The position numbers and the translations under genes were made by a program. From Bog-473 sp963725895 (GTDB lineage Bacteria; Actinomycetota; Acidimicrobiia; Acidimicrobiales; RAAP-2), in NCBI GenBank assembly GCA_963725895.1, contig CAVSAJ010000001.1:1488001-1552000 (forward strand): a stretch of 64,000 nt of DNA, read 5' to 3'. The notes under the pieces are model-generated. The model saw only the letters and a program-made list of their open reading frames with translations, did no database searches and was not told where the DNA came from. This document shows positions 8,844-17,452 of the stretch, in pieces; within the stretch, counting starts at the first letter, position 1; every line of letters begins with the position of its first letter.

Positions 8844-9008
8844 ATGAGGGGAGAACTGCGCAGAGCGATCCTGAGTGCCTCGTCAGCCTTCGCTGCGCCA
8901 GTGGTCTTCTTCACCATCATCGTGCTACGGAAAGTCAACCGCCGGATCGATGTCAAGGCGCGCTTCTGGAACAAGCGGCTCCAGCACGAGATCGCCCGCT
9001 GGAGGTAA
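8844..9008 (+). CDS. small 54-residue membrane-anchored protein
   Basis: The short frame has a plausible membrane segment (SAFAAPVVFFTIIVLRKV) followed by a basic, amphipathic tail with RRIDVKARFWNKRLQHEIARW. It ends 36 bases before the next gene. The protein composition looks natural rather than like the shadow of another frame, because no gene overlaps it on the opposite strand. No homolog is recognised. Confidence 0.4.
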   Translation: MRGELRRAILSASSAFAAPVVFFTIIVLRKVNRRIDVKARFWNKRLQHEIARWR

Positions 9009-9044
9009 CCGGCCTCGTGGCACCCAGATCCGTACGCTGACTCC

Positions 9045-9530
9045 TTGCTGACCGCCCTGGCCCATTGCGCCATCTGTGTGCCAGACGTCAAGGCGGCCAC
9101 CCGTTGGTATGCGGACGTCCTCGGCCTGCAGGTGCTCTCACCCCCGTACCGCATGGAGGGTGAGCAGATCGAACGGGACATGGGCGAGCTCGTCCCGTCG
9201 CCCGTGGTCGTGACCGCATCGATCGTCGGGTTCGCACAGGACGACCGCGTGCTGGAGCTCATCGAGTACCCGACCGCCGACGTCGCACCGACTTCTGGCG
9301 ACAGGGCGTCGGTCACCAGAGCGGGCATCACGCATGTCGGAATGGTGTGCGACGACATTGTCGCCACCAGAGCGGACCTCGAGGCTCGGGGAGTCGAATT
9401 CCTCACTGCCGGGATCGCGGAGGTCGCCGGACTCAAGACCACGTGGTGCCACGACCCGTGGGGAACGGTCATCATCCTGCTCGAGAAGAGCCGCGACGCA
9501 AGGCCGTATTGGGGACAACTCCTCCCCTAG
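9045..9530 (+). CDS. VOC (glyoxalase-like) superfamily protein
   Basis: The 161-residue product shows the paired beta-alpha-beta-beta-beta layout of the VOC fold: HCAICVPDVKAATRWYADVLGLQV at the start, and GITHVGMVCDDIVATRADLEARG plus a WCHDPWGTVIILLE segment in the second half. His9, Glu and the C-terminal Glu can supply a metal site. VOC enzymes include isomerases, dioxygenases and resistance proteins, and the substrate cannot be told here. The TTG start at 9045 is the only in-frame start that keeps the first His motif. Confidence 0.75.
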   Translation: MLTALAHCAICVPDVKAATRWYADVLGLQVLSPPYRMEGEQIERDMGELVPSPVVVTASIVGFAQDDRVLELIEYPTADVAPTSGDRASVTRAGITHVGMVCDDIVATRADLEARGVEFLTAGIAEVAGLKTTWCHDPWGTVIILLEKSRDARPYWGQLLP

Positions 9531-9620
9531 GGCCCCCGTGAGGAGTGCACGGGCGAGAAATTTGCATTTCTTTGCCCAAGAATGTGCATTCAGGGGTGCG
9601 CGTCGGCCACAATGGGCGCC

Positions 9621-10106
9621 ATGAACAAGCGAGAACTAGCAAGAGCTGTCGCAGTCCAATCCGACGTCGACCTGAAGACCGTCGTCACCGTGATCGACGG
9701 ATTCACCGAGGTGGTGACCGCCGTCGTCTCGAAGGGTGAGCCGGTCGCCATCACCGGATTCGCAAAGTTCGTCAAGGTCAATCGTCCCGCACGCATGGGC
9801 CGCAACCCCGCGACCGGTGAGGCCATCCGCATCAAAGCTTCGAAGAAGGCGCGCATCACCCCCGTGAAGGCCTTCAAGGATGCGGTGCTCGCGCCGGCCA
9901 GCGCACCGAAGCTGGTGCGGGGTGCGTATCCGACGGTGGACGCGGCCGTCGCGGCTGCCGGCAAGTCATCGGCGCCCGTCGCGGCCAAGGCACCAGCCAA
10001 GCGGACGCCGGCCAAGAAGGCCGCTGCAAAGCGGTCCCCTGCCAAGAAGACCACGACCCGCAGGACGGCACGTAAGGCACCAGCACGGAGAGCCGCCAAG
10101 AGGTAG
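9621..10106 (+). CDS. HU-family DNA-binding protein with Lys/Ala/Pro tail
   Basis: Residues 1-90 are an HU domain: MNKRELARAVA at the start, the conserved GFAKFVKVNRPARMGRNPATGE arm and the KASKKARITPVKAFKDAV end. The following 70 residues are low-complexity, rich in AKKA, PAKR and TTRRTARK, like the histone-H1-type tail of mycobacterial HupB. The protein should bind and compact DNA without strict sequence specificity. ATG 9621 is the family start; an ATG three codons upstream is an alternative. It is likely monocistronic. Confidence 0.93.
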   Translation: MNKRELARAVAVQSDVDLKTVVTVIDGFTEVVTAVVSKGEPVAITGFAKFVKVNRPARMGRNPATGEAIRIKASKKARITPVKAFKDAVLAPASAPKLVRGAYPTVDAAVAAAGKSSAPVAAKAPAKRTPAKKAAAKRSPAKKTTTRRTARKAPARRAAKR

Positions 10107-10169
10107 TCGCACACGCCGATCCCGCACTGGGACCGGGCGATACGGCCAGAGTCGGAAGGCCGTCTCGGC

Positions 10170-10430
10170 GTGAGTGGGGACACACCCGAAGACCCGCGAC
10201 CGGGCCAGCGTCTCGCCGATCGAACGTTCTCCCAGCCGCACCCCGATCGGCTGGCGCCCGACGATCCCGCCTATCCCCAGGTCATCGCCGCCCATGACGC
10301 AGCCATGCGCCGCGGCGACGACACGTATCTCGACCCCGTCTCCGGATTGGTCGTGCTCACCGCGGGCTTCCTCTCTCGCCGTGGCTTCTGCTGCGAGTCA
10401 GGCTGCCGTCACTGTCCGTATCTCGACTGA
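10170..10430 (+). CDS. DUF5522 family small protein
   Basis: The 86-residue product ends with RRGFCCESGCRHCPYLD, the cysteine-rich signature of DUF5522 proteins (RGxCCxxGCRHCPY). The upstream half has HPDRLAPDDPAYPQVIAAHDAAM, also typical. The cysteine cluster suggests metal or Fe-S binding, but no function has been established that I can name. The start is a GTG at 10170. Confidence 0.8.
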   Translation: MSGDTPEDPRPGQRLADRTFSQPHPDRLAPDDPAYPQVIAAHDAAMRRGDDTYLDPVSGLVVLTAGFLSRRGFCCESGCRHCPYLD

Positions 10431-10523
10431 TCCGCTCCCCTCGCCCTCGGATGAACCAGGGCGGCGCTGACAGGTCCCCCATATGCTCCATGCTTCGCCC
10501 CGCACACGGAGGATGGTCACGGC

Positions 10524-11201
10524 ATGAGCGACACCTCGCAGGGACAGGGATGGTGGTTGGCATCTGACGGAAAGTGGTACCCGCCCGAGTTGTGGACGGG
10601 ACCGCCCGAGGCGCGTCCCGGCGGCGCGGCGGCGCACGGTGCGTCCGCACCCGCCGACCAACCGGGCCCGACCGCCGCGTCAGGGCCGGGGTCCTCCGAG
10701 CCCGGCATGCCAGGTGGATACGGCGCGCCTGTTGGATACAGCGGACCGGGGGGACACGGCGCGCCAGGTTCATCCGGCGCGCCGAGTGGATATGCCACTT
10801 CGGGCAACGCGGGGCCAGGGCCAACCGGTGCACCCCCGACACCGGGTTCTTACCCGGCCGGGGCCTATCCGACCTACGCCTACGGGCAGCCGGTGCCGTA
10901 CCCGACGCTCGGCAAGAGAACGAACGGCTTGGCGATCGCCGCTCTCGTGTGCGGCATCGGTGGGTTCTTCTTCTTCATCCCGGCCGTGCTCGGGATCGTC
11001 TTCGGCTTCGTGGCCCGGTCCCAAATCCGGCAGTCCAACGGCACCCAGGGTGGCGAAGGCCTGGCGATGGCGGGCATCATCGTGGGGTTCGCCTGGATCG
11101 CGCTGCTGATCTTCGTCATCGTGGTATCGGCGACGACCACCAACACGACCAACAACGGCTCGGTGATCTTGCATCTCGCGGGCGGCGGTCTGAGCGCATA
11201 G
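10524..11201 (+). CDS. DUF4190 membrane protein with WW-type N-terminal motif
   Basis: The 225-residue product begins with GWWLASDGKWYPPELW, a short motif common at the N-termini of actinobacterial membrane proteins. A long Gly/Pro/Ser-rich disordered stretch follows (about 25-130). The C-terminal third is a DUF4190 domain: two helices around 141-170 (NGLAIAALVCGIGG, FFFIPAVLGIVFGFVARSQI) and 184-212. It ends eight bases before the alcohol dehydrogenase gene with its GGAGGG site, so the two may be co-transcribed. Function unknown. Confidence 0.85.
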   Translation: MSDTSQGQGWWLASDGKWYPPELWTGPPEARPGGAAAHGASAPADQPGPTAASGPGSSEPGMPGGYGAPVGYSGPGGHGAPGSSGAPSGYATSGNAGPGPTGAPPTPGSYPAGAYPTYAYGQPVPYPTLGKRTNGLAIAALVCGIGGFFFFIPAVLGIVFGFVARSQIRQSNGTQGGEGLAMAGIIVGFAWIALLIFVIVVSATTTNTTNNGSVILHLAGGGLSA

Positions 11202-11209
11202 GAGGGCAC

Positions 11210-12442
11210 ATGCAAGGTCTGCTCTACGGAGTCCGGCCCGAGGAGTGGACGCCGCCGGACGACTCCAACCATCTCCTCGTGGGCCTGTCGAGGACACCGA
11301 TGCGGCTCCAGGATCTCGAGCGACCAAAGCCCGTCCGCGACGACTGGGCTGTGGCCAAGACGAGACTCACCGGCATCTGTGGGTCGGACGCCAAGATGGT
11401 CTTTATGGACTTCGGCGACGACTTCGGCGACAGCGCGCTCAACGGCTACTTCAGCTTTCCAACCGTCTTCGGGCACGAAGTGGTGGCTGACGTGGTGGAA
11501 GTCGGACCAGCCGTGACCACGCTCGAGGTCGGCCAGCGCGTCGTGCTCAATCCGTGGCTCTCGTGCACGCCCCGCGGCATCGACCCCGTGTGCCCCTCGT
11601 GCCAAGCCGGGGACTACAGCCTCTGTTACAACTTCACCGAGGGCCCGATCGCGGCCGGCATTCACACGGGGACGTCCAAGGACGCGCCGGGTGGTTTCGC
11701 CGACTACTTCCCGGCACACGAGTCGATGCTCATTCCCGTGCCCGACAGCCTGACCGACGAGCAGGCCGTGATCGGCGACCCTTTCGCCGTCTCGCTGCAC
11801 TCGGTCACTCGTCACCCGCCCACACCAGGCGGCAAGGTCCTGGTCTACGGAGGGGGTGCGCTGGGCAGCTCCGCGACCGCCATCATCCGCGCCCTGTGGC
11901 CCGACGTCGAGATCATGGTGGTGGCGGCCTGGCCGGCTCAGAAGGCGCTGGCGGAGAAGCTCGGCGCCACCGTCGTCGACCCCTTCCCCGTAGAGCAGCT
12001 CCTCGAGGAGGCAGCCGCCTGGTCCGGTGGCGTGCTCCAGAAGTTCGGCGGGAGCGCGCTGCCCATGGCCCACCCGGGCGGATTCGACGTCGTCTACGAC
12101 ACGGTGGGCACGGCCCAGACAGCAGAGGTCGGTGTGCGTCTGCTGAAGCAGCGCGGCACCATGGTCAAGAGCGGCGTGCACGCGCCCGAACGCTGGGAGT
12201 GGTCCCCGCTGTACTTCAAGGAGATCTCCTGGGTCGGATCGAACGCCTTCGGGGTCGAGGAGGTCGATGGTGTGCGCATGCACGGGATCGCTCACTACCT
12301 CAAGCTGGCCTCCGAGGGACGAGTCGACATGACGGGCATGCTGACCCACACGTTCCGCCTCGGCGAGTGGCGTGACGCCTTCATCGCCCTGGCCACCCAG
12401 AAGGAGAGCGGCGCCATCAAGGTTGCCTTCGACTTCCGCTGA
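11210..12442 (+). CDS. zinc-dependent alcohol dehydrogenase (MDR family)
   Basis: The 410-residue product has the catalytic zinc motif GICGSD (C57) and GHE (88-90), a structural-zinc cysteine set at C119, C128, C131 and C139, and a Rossmann motif VYGGGALGSSA at about 213-223. It is longer than the typical 350-residue enzyme because of insertions in the catalytic domain. It should oxidise an alcohol or polyol with NAD(P)+; the substrate is not evident. A GGAGGG site five bases before ATG 11210 fixes the start. Confidence 0.87.
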   Translation: MQGLLYGVRPEEWTPPDDSNHLLVGLSRTPMRLQDLERPKPVRDDWAVAKTRLTGICGSDAKMVFMDFGDDFGDSALNGYFSFPTVFGHEVVADVVEVGPAVTTLEVGQRVVLNPWLSCTPRGIDPVCPSCQAGDYSLCYNFTEGPIAAGIHTGTSKDAPGGFADYFPAHESMLIPVPDSLTDEQAVIGDPFAVSLHSVTRHPPTPGGKVLVYGGGALGSSATAIIRALWPDVEIMVVAAWPAQKALAEKLGATVVDPFPVEQLLEEAAAWSGGVLQKFGGSALPMAHPGGFDVVYDTVGTAQTAEVGVRLLKQRGTMVKSGVHAPERWEWSPLYFKEISWVGSNAFGVEEVDGVRMHGIAHYLKLASEGRVDMTGMLTHTFRLGEWRDAFIALATQKESGAIKVAFDFR

Positions 12443-12587
12443 GCGTCGCCACAGGCGGCTGAGGAAGCGGCTGGCTCCCCAAGCCCGGGCGGACGAGGAC
12501 GGCGGGTTGGGGGGGCCCAAATGACGTGTCGTCGCACGGAGCGGTAGCGTCACGCGTGGCGAAAGCCACGACGAGCAGCGCCGTGAC

Positions 12588-12669
12588 ACGCTGATGTGGC
12601 ACGCTGATGTGGCACGCTGATGTGGCACGCTGATGTGGCACGCTGATGTGGCACGCTGATGTGGCACGC
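12588..12669. repeat. 13-bp tandem repeat (ACGCTGATGTGGC)6.3
   Basis: There are six exact copies plus ACGC, ending 21 bases before the ATG of the di-iron oxidase gene, thus in its leader or promoter. Each unit contains an ATG, so the array offers upstream start codons in all three frames; most would run into the TGA formed within the repeat, but the last is in frame with the gene. Confidence 0.97.
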
Positions 12670-12690
12670 GGACGCGACCAAGGGGGCCCG

Positions 12691-13773
12691 ATGACCACCA
12701 GCCCGTCGATCGATTCGGATCTCGCCTTCGAGCCGAAGTGGGGCATCGAATCCCCGGCCACCACCGTGTTCGACTTCGACTACACGGGTGGGCGCGAGCA
12801 ATTGCTGCGCCTCTACGACAAGGGGACGCGGCGCCAGTGGATCGGCAGCGACCGGCTGGACTGGAGTCAGGAGGTCGACCTCACCAACCCCGTCGGCATG
12901 CCCGACGAGTTACTCCCCATCTTCGGCACCGTGTGGTGGGACCAGATGTCCGAGGAGCGCAAGGGTGAGTTCCGCCGTCATGTCGAGGCGTGGCGCTTCA
13001 GCCAGTTCATGCACGGGGAGCAAGGCGCTCTCATCTGCACGGCCAAGATCGTCCAGACCGTCCCCGACATCGACTCCAAGTTCTACGCGGCGACCCAGGT
13101 GATCGACGAGGCGCGCCACGTCGAGGTCTACAGCCGGTACCTGCACGAGAAGGTGCAGCTCGTCTACCCGCTCAATCCCCATCTCAAGGCACTGCTCGAC
13201 GACGTGATCGAGGACAGCCGGTGGGACATGACGTACTTGGGCATGCAGGTGCTGATCGAGGGCTTGGCGTTGGCCGCGTTCGGCATCATCCGCAACAATG
13301 CGACCGATCCGCTGGCCAAGGCCTTGAATGCGTACGTGATGCAGGACGAGGCGCGCCACGTGATGTTCGGGCGCCTGGCGCTGCGAGACTTCTACCCGCA
13401 GCTGACCCAGGCCGAGCGCGACGAGCGCGAGGCCTTCTGTATCGAGGCCTGCTATCTCATCCGCGACCGCTTCCTCGGCGAAGAGGTCTTCGAACGACTG
13501 GAACTACCGCCCGAGCTCACCACCTATGTGGATCAGAGCGAGACGTTGCGAGAGTTCCGCAACTTCTTGTTCATGCGCATCGTGCCCGTCTTGCGCGACG
13601 TCGGACTCTGGGGCCCCAAGCTGCGCTCCGCCTTCGAGGACATGGGCGTGATCGCATGGGCCGACAGCGACATCGACGCGGAGATGGCCAGCGACGAGAA
13701 GGCTGCGGAAGATCTCGACGAGGAGCGGGACGCCCGGATGGCGCACGTCAAGGCGGTCGCCGAGGAGGCCTGA
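12691..13773 (+). CDS. ferritin-like di-iron oxidase/oxygenase
   Basis: The 360-residue product carries a complete carboxylate-bridged di-iron site: E110, then E140 and H143 in DEARHVEVY, E190, then E220 and H223 in DEARHVMFG. Spacing and duplication of the DEARH motif fit the ferritin-like/R2-like class that includes AurF-type N-oxygenases and other oxidases. It should be a soluble cytoplasmic enzyme that activates O2; the substrate is unknown. ATG 12691 with an AAGGGGG site nearby was chosen over ATGs in the repeat. The adjacent alcohol dehydrogenase may be functionally linked. Confidence 0.85.
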   Translation: MTTSPSIDSDLAFEPKWGIESPATTVFDFDYTGGREQLLRLYDKGTRRQWIGSDRLDWSQEVDLTNPVGMPDELLPIFGTVWWDQMSEERKGEFRRHVEAWRFSQFMHGEQGALICTAKIVQTVPDIDSKFYAATQVIDEARHVEVYSRYLHEKVQLVYPLNPHLKALLDDVIEDSRWDMTYLGMQVLIEGLALAAFGIIRNNATDPLAKALNAYVMQDEARHVMFGRLALRDFYPQLTQAERDEREAFCIEACYLIRDRFLGEEVFERLELPPELTTYVDQSETLREFRNFLFMRIVPVLRDVGLWGPKLRSAFEDMGVIAWADSDIDAEMASDEKAAEDLDEERDARMAHVKAVAEEA

Positions 13774-13780
13774 GAAGGGG

Positions 13781-13806
13781 AGGTCAGCCCGGGAGGTCAG
13801 CCCGGG
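13781..13806. repeat. two-copy 13-bp direct repeat (AGGTCAGCCCGGG)
   Basis: There are two exact copies followed by a degenerate third (CGGTCAGCCGCC), lying between the convergent di-iron oxidase and NTF2-like genes. Confidence 0.8.
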
Positions 13807-13809
13807 CGG

Positions 13810-14229
13810 TCAGCCGCCTTCGAGGGCGCGCTCGAGCCCGGTCTGGATCTGCTGAGTGGGCTCGTTGGTGTCGAGGTAGTCGCGCCACGCCGTGACCTTG
13901 CCGTCGGCGTCGACTTCGATCACCGTCGCTCCCTGCATCGTGATGGGCACGCCCTGGCCTTCGCCGGCGCTGAAGGTGCCGGTGCCCGTCCACTCGAAGA
14001 CGGCCCAGTCCTCGCCGCCCCGGATGCGGTCGACCCGCTGCGCCCAATCCGGGAAGATGGCGTCGGTGTCGCGCGCCACCTTTTTCAGGTCGGTCGTCCA
14101 CGGTGTGACGGGGTCACAGAACTTCCCGCCCGGGGCGAACAGCGCCGCGAACGCGTCAGGGCCCTTCACCGATTCGAAGGCCCGTGCCCAGCCGTCCCAA
14201 TCCCGCCCGCTCTCAGTCTGCGCGCTCAC
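13810..14229 (-). CDS. NTF2-like / SnoaL-like protein
   Basis: The 139-residue product has the NTF2 cone-fold pattern: WDGWARAFESVKGPDAFAALFAPGGKFCDP at the start, then WAVFEWTGTGTF and GATVIEVDADGKVTAWRDYLDT in the sheet. SnoaL-like proteins bind small hydrophobic ligands in the cone; some are isomerases or cyclases. It overlaps the start-stop boundary of the YbjQ-type gene upstream by four bases (ATGA), so it belongs to that operon. Confidence 0.8.
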   Translation of the reverse strand: MSAQTESGRDWDGWARAFESVKGPDAFAALFAPGGKFCDPVTPWTTDLKKVARDTDAIFPDWAQRVDRIRGGEDWAVFEWTGTGTFSAGEGQGVPITMQGATVIEVDADGKVTAWRDYLDTNEPTQQIQTGLERALEGG

Positions 14230-15149
14230 CGGCGCCTCCTTCCCGTGCCGCCATTGCCCGAGCTCCCGGCACCGCTGTCGGATCCCCGCAGCGATTGTGC
14301 CTCGAAGGAGACCACCGCGTCGTCGAGGGGCAGGACCATTTCGGGCTGGACGAACTGGTGCTCCTCGGCCACCAGCGTGACGGCCGTGCCCCAGGCGACG
14401 AAGCCCACCGCGTGGCGCGCAAAGCTGATCGGGCCCTCCGTGACCTTGACCTCGACGACGCCTTGGCCGCCCACCTCGAGGGCGGAGCGCTGCATGCGCT
14501 CCATGGCCGACTCGCGGGCGGCGTACATGGCCTGGGTGTAGTTGGTCAGCTCGACGTTCTGCGTCGACTGGCGCATGGCCGCGCCTGCCGCACGGCGCGG
14601 GGCATACGCGAAGCTGGCGCCGAAGGCGAGCCCGAGCGGCATCCAGCCGGCGCGCAACAGAAGCGTGAAGTCGCGGGCCGAGAGGTCCGAGACGAAGGGC
14701 ATGGCCTCGGCGGCGTCGTCGCCGCGTGGATCCTTCCCGCTCATCGGGCGCACCGCGGTGCCGACGAACGCAACCTCAATGTGATGTGTCGACACCGACG
14801 CATCCACCCGCACACCCACCACGCCGTGCCCGTGCACCCTCCCGCACTCGCCACGCAGCTGCCGGGCGGCGTAGTCCACTGCCTCGTTGTAGGCATCGGA
14901 GGCCAAGGAGATGGCGCCACCGCCCCATTGCCACACCCCGACGGGGACCGAGACCACGCCCACTCCGGCCACGAGGTCGAGCGGCTCCCAGCCGGCGGCG
15001 TGGATCAACAAGGCCTCGTCGACCGAGAGGTCGGATGTGATGCCGCGCGCGTGGGAGGGCGGCGGCGGCGTCGCCATCGATTGAGCGCCCCGGAGCATCT
15101 CGCCGCGGAGATCCGGTTGGGCGGGCCCGACGGGTGCGGTGCGGCTCAT
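14226..15149 (-). CDS. tandem YbjQ (DUF74)-like domain protein
   Basis: The 307-residue product contains two diverged YbjQ-like units. Each begins with a SDLSxxEALLI/SDLSARDFTLLL segment and has the helix pattern AMYAARESAMERMQRSALEVGGQGVVEV followed by a GTAV strand. YbjQ domains (once described as heavy-metal binding) form pentameric beta-rich rings; their role is poorly known. The C-terminus is Gly/Ser/Arg-rich. It overlaps its neighbours on both sides by four bases, within a run of three paralogs. Confidence 0.7.
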   Translation of the reverse strand: MSRTAPVGPAQPDLRGEMLRGAQSMATPPPPSHARGITSDLSVDEALLIHAAGWEPLDLVAGVGVVSVPVGVWQWGGGAISLASDAYNEAVDYAARQLRGECGRVHGHGVVGVRVDASVSTHHIEVAFVGTAVRPMSGKDPRGDDAAEAMPFVSDLSARDFTLLLRAGWMPLGLAFGASFAYAPRRAAGAAMRQSTQNVELTNYTQAMYAARESAMERMQRSALEVGGQGVVEVKVTEGPISFARHAVGFVAWGTAVTLVAEEHQFVQPEMVLPLDDAVVSFEAQSLRGSDSGAGSSGNGGTGRRRR

Positions 15150-16114
15150 CCGAGCCTCACCGTGGGTCTCGGCGCCGGGGCTGGGTCGAAGTCCTTGAAG
15201 CGTCGCATCCGGTTGCCGCGCAGCGTGCAGTCGATGACCTCGTCACCTTGGGACAGCCCTCGCTTGACCACCTCGATCTCGGCTCCGTGCAGCTCGTCGC
15301 CCGCCAACTGCTGGCGCACGTGCTTGCGGGCCAGCTGGCGGACCGCCATGTGGGCCTTGGTCACCTGGCCCACCAGTTGCGGTCCTTGCGCACCGCCCCA
15401 GGCCATCGAACCCTCCATGAGGTACTCGGTCATGCAGTAGGCCCACACCCGGACCGACGCCAGCGCGGCCACGATCTCCACCGGCATGAAGCCCGCCTCG
15501 ATCGACTTGGTGAGTCGCTGCCCGGCCAGATAGGTGGTCCAGGGCACCCCACCGGCCGGCGGCGGACCACCCTCGACGGTGACTGCAGTGCCGAGGAAGT
15601 GGAACTCGGTCGTCCCGGTGTCGGCCACGTTGCCCACCTGGTCGACGACGCCGATCACGCCGTGCGCGCCCTGCTGCTCGGCCTCTTCGAGCATCCGGGC
15701 GTACGCCGTCCGGTAGCCCTGGGCCCAGGCCTGCTCCACCCAGGGCTGCTCGAAGTTCTGGCCCCAGGCGCGGTGCTCCATGGACACGTAGCCGTGGGGA
15801 CAGCGGTAGGTCTCGGAGTAGGCGTCCGCGCTCTCCGTCCCGCCGCTGAAGGGCGACATGCCGCGCATGTAGCCCGAGCCCGGGCCGTACCAGCCCCACT
15901 GCATGACGCAGAAGCCCTGCACGAGCGCAACGGGTTGGAGGCCAAGCTCGAGACAGGCGGCGAAGTCGGGCACGGTGAGCCCCGAGGAGAAGGCGCTCGA
16001 CTCCAGCCGGCGGAGGGCGGCTTCGGGTAGGTCGGACACGGGGCCGCCGGGAGGATCGGTGGCAGAACCGGGCGGCGGGCCGCCCACGTCGGGCCCGTCG
16101 GTGACGCCGGACAT
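15146..16114 (-). CDS. second tandem YbjQ-like domain protein
   Basis: The 322-residue product (ATG 16114, 14 bases after the previous stop) has two YbjQ-like units. One shows GYRTAYARMLEEAEQQGAHGVIGVVDQVG followed by FHFLGTAVTV; the other has QVTKAHMAVRQLARKHVRQQLAGDELHG. An inserted stretch with CVMQWGWYGPGSGYMRG and CPHGYVSMEHRAW is particular to this paralog. It is part of a tightly packed operon. Function unknown. Confidence 0.65.
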   Translation of the reverse strand: MSGVTDGPDVGGPPPGSATDPPGGPVSDLPEAALRRLESSAFSSGLTVPDFAACLELGLQPVALVQGFCVMQWGWYGPGSGYMRGMSPFSGGTESADAYSETYRCPHGYVSMEHRAWGQNFEQPWVEQAWAQGYRTAYARMLEEAEQQGAHGVIGVVDQVGNVADTGTTEFHFLGTAVTVEGGPPPAGGVPWTTYLAGQRLTKSIEAGFMPVEIVAALASVRVWAYCMTEYLMEGSMAWGGAQGPQLVGQVTKAHMAVRQLARKHVRQQLAGDELHGAEIEVVKRGLSQGDEVIDCTLRGNRMRRFKDFDPAPAPRPTVRLG

Positions 16115-16128
16115 CAGTGGCGCGACAT

Positions 16129-16989
16129 TCAGTTGTCGAGCGAAATAATGGTGGTCGGCTTGGGGAGGGTGACCTCGCCGCTGCGCTTGGTGACCGCCGT
16201 ACCGAGCGACAAGAACTCGATCGTGTGCGAGCCCCACTGGTGCGACTTCTCCTCGAGGCGCACGCCGACGATGCCCGCCGCGTTGAGCCGGCCCGCCTCG
16301 TCCTGCATGCGCGTCATGGCGAGCTCGCGTGCCTCGTAGAGCGCCTGGGTGAAGTTCGGCAGCTCGACGTTCTGGCCCACGGAGCCGAGCGCCTGGGTCA
16401 GCTTGCGGTGCGCGATGTGGAAGACGCACGTCCCCATGACGAGACCCTGTGGAACGTGGCCCGTCTGCATCAAGGTCCAGAAGTCCTGACCGGAGAGGTC
16501 GGAGGTGAAGGGCTTGCCGAGCGCGTTGCGGTACGACTGCCCGTCCTCGGACTTGACCGCCGTCCCGAAGGCGATGAACTCGGCCGAGTCGTTGCCCCAC
16601 TCGTAGTAGTTGACGTCGAGCCGGACGCCGACGACCCCGTCCGCGCCCAGCTCTTGAGCCTCCTCATCCATCCGGTTCATGGCGAGCTCTCTCGCTGTGT
16701 ACATCGCCTCGGTCAGCTTTGTGAGCTCCTGGCTCTGTCCCCACTTTCTGGTCTGGATGCCGATGTGGTAGATCGAGGACCCCATCACAAAGCCGAGGGG
16801 GTGGAAGCCGGACTCCTTGACGAGAAGGAACTCGTTCACGGAAAGGTCCGAGGTGAACAGCCCGTGCTCGAGCTCTTGGAGGCGGCGGCTGGCGTCTTTG
16901 GGCAGATCCGCCGGGAGGGCGGCGGGTGCGGAGGCCGCGGCGACCTCTTCGGCCGCCGCCTGGTCCGTCTGGTTGGTTTGGTCCGTCAC
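16129..16989 (-). CDS. third tandem YbjQ-like domain protein
   Basis: This 286-residue member is the clearest YbjQ-type protein of the three. It has FTSDLSVNEFLLVKESGFHPLGFVMG, then TEAMYTARELAMNRMDEEAQELGADGVVGVRLD and a FIAFGTAV strand, all repeated in the second half with TQALYEARELAMTRMQDEA. GTG 16989 overlaps the previous gene's stop by four bases (GTGA), which decides the start. It would probably oligomerise with its neighbours. Confidence 0.8.
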   Translation of the reverse strand: MTDQTNQTDQAAAEEVAAASAPAALPADLPKDASRRLQELEHGLFTSDLSVNEFLLVKESGFHPLGFVMGSSIYHIGIQTRKWGQSQELTKLTEAMYTARELAMNRMDEEAQELGADGVVGVRLDVNYYEWGNDSAEFIAFGTAVKSEDGQSYRNALGKPFTSDLSGQDFWTLMQTGHVPQGLVMGTCVFHIAHRKLTQALGSVGQNVELPNFTQALYEARELAMTRMQDEAGRLNAAGIVGVRLEEKSHQWGSHTIEFLSLGTAVTKRSGEVTLPKPTTIISLDN

Positions 16990-17426
16990 GACTGGTCTCC
17001 GATCACGATCTGTTCCAACGCCAGGCGGGTCTGCTCGCTGGTGGCCGCTTCTGCTTGCAGGGTCGCCAGCAGGCGGGTGAGCCACTGCACCATGTCTACC
17101 TGTTCGCTGCGGATACGGATGCCGCCCGAGGAATGGCCGATACTGCAGCGCACCGTTGCGCCCTGCACGACCGCATCGAGGCTGTCCTCGCCCAGGACGA
17201 TGTGGACCGATTTGATCTCCTCCGCCTTGCGGAATCGACCCGCTCGCTCGACGGTGATGCGGTCGCCGAGCACGCTGGCGAGCTGGGACACCAGCAACTT
17301 CAGCATCATCCGCGTGTCGGTGCTGTTTGACGCCAGCTGGGACACGGCCATGCTCAGGTCGAACGCGGCACCGGTGGAACCTGTGTCATCGAGCGGCGAG
17401 GGCGAGCCGGTGGGCTCTATCGACAT
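16986..17426 (-). CDS. small protein heading the YbjQ operon
   Basis: From MSIEPTGSPS the product is 146 residues (an ATG three codons earlier is possible). It has a helical middle (SMAVSQLASNSTDTRMMLKLLVSQLASVLGD) and a beta segment around VHIVLGEDSLDAVVQGATVRCSIGH, ending with another helix. No family is recognised with confidence. It overlaps the next gene by four bases, so it is translationally coupled to the YbjQ proteins. A partner or regulator of that complex is a reasonable guess. Confidence 0.6.
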   Translation of the reverse strand: MSIEPTGSPSPLDDTGSTGAAFDLSMAVSQLASNSTDTRMMLKLLVSQLASVLGDRITVERAGRFRKAEEIKSVHIVLGEDSLDAVVQGATVRCSIGHSSGGIRIRSEQVDMVQWLTRLLATLQAEAATSEQTRLALEQIVIGDQS

Positions 17427-17452
17427 TGGCCGCATCGTACAGCCAGGCCCAG

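Noticed and set aside
10880..12667. Long minus-strand open frame of nearly 600 codons opposite the alcohol dehydrogenase
   Set aside because: It lies antisense to a well-conserved gene and its sequence shows no domain; long antisense frames are expected in GC-rich DNA.
12588..12669. Possible CRISPR-like array
   Set aside because: The 13-bp units are directly adjacent with no spacers, and there are no cas genes; it is a simple tandem repeat.
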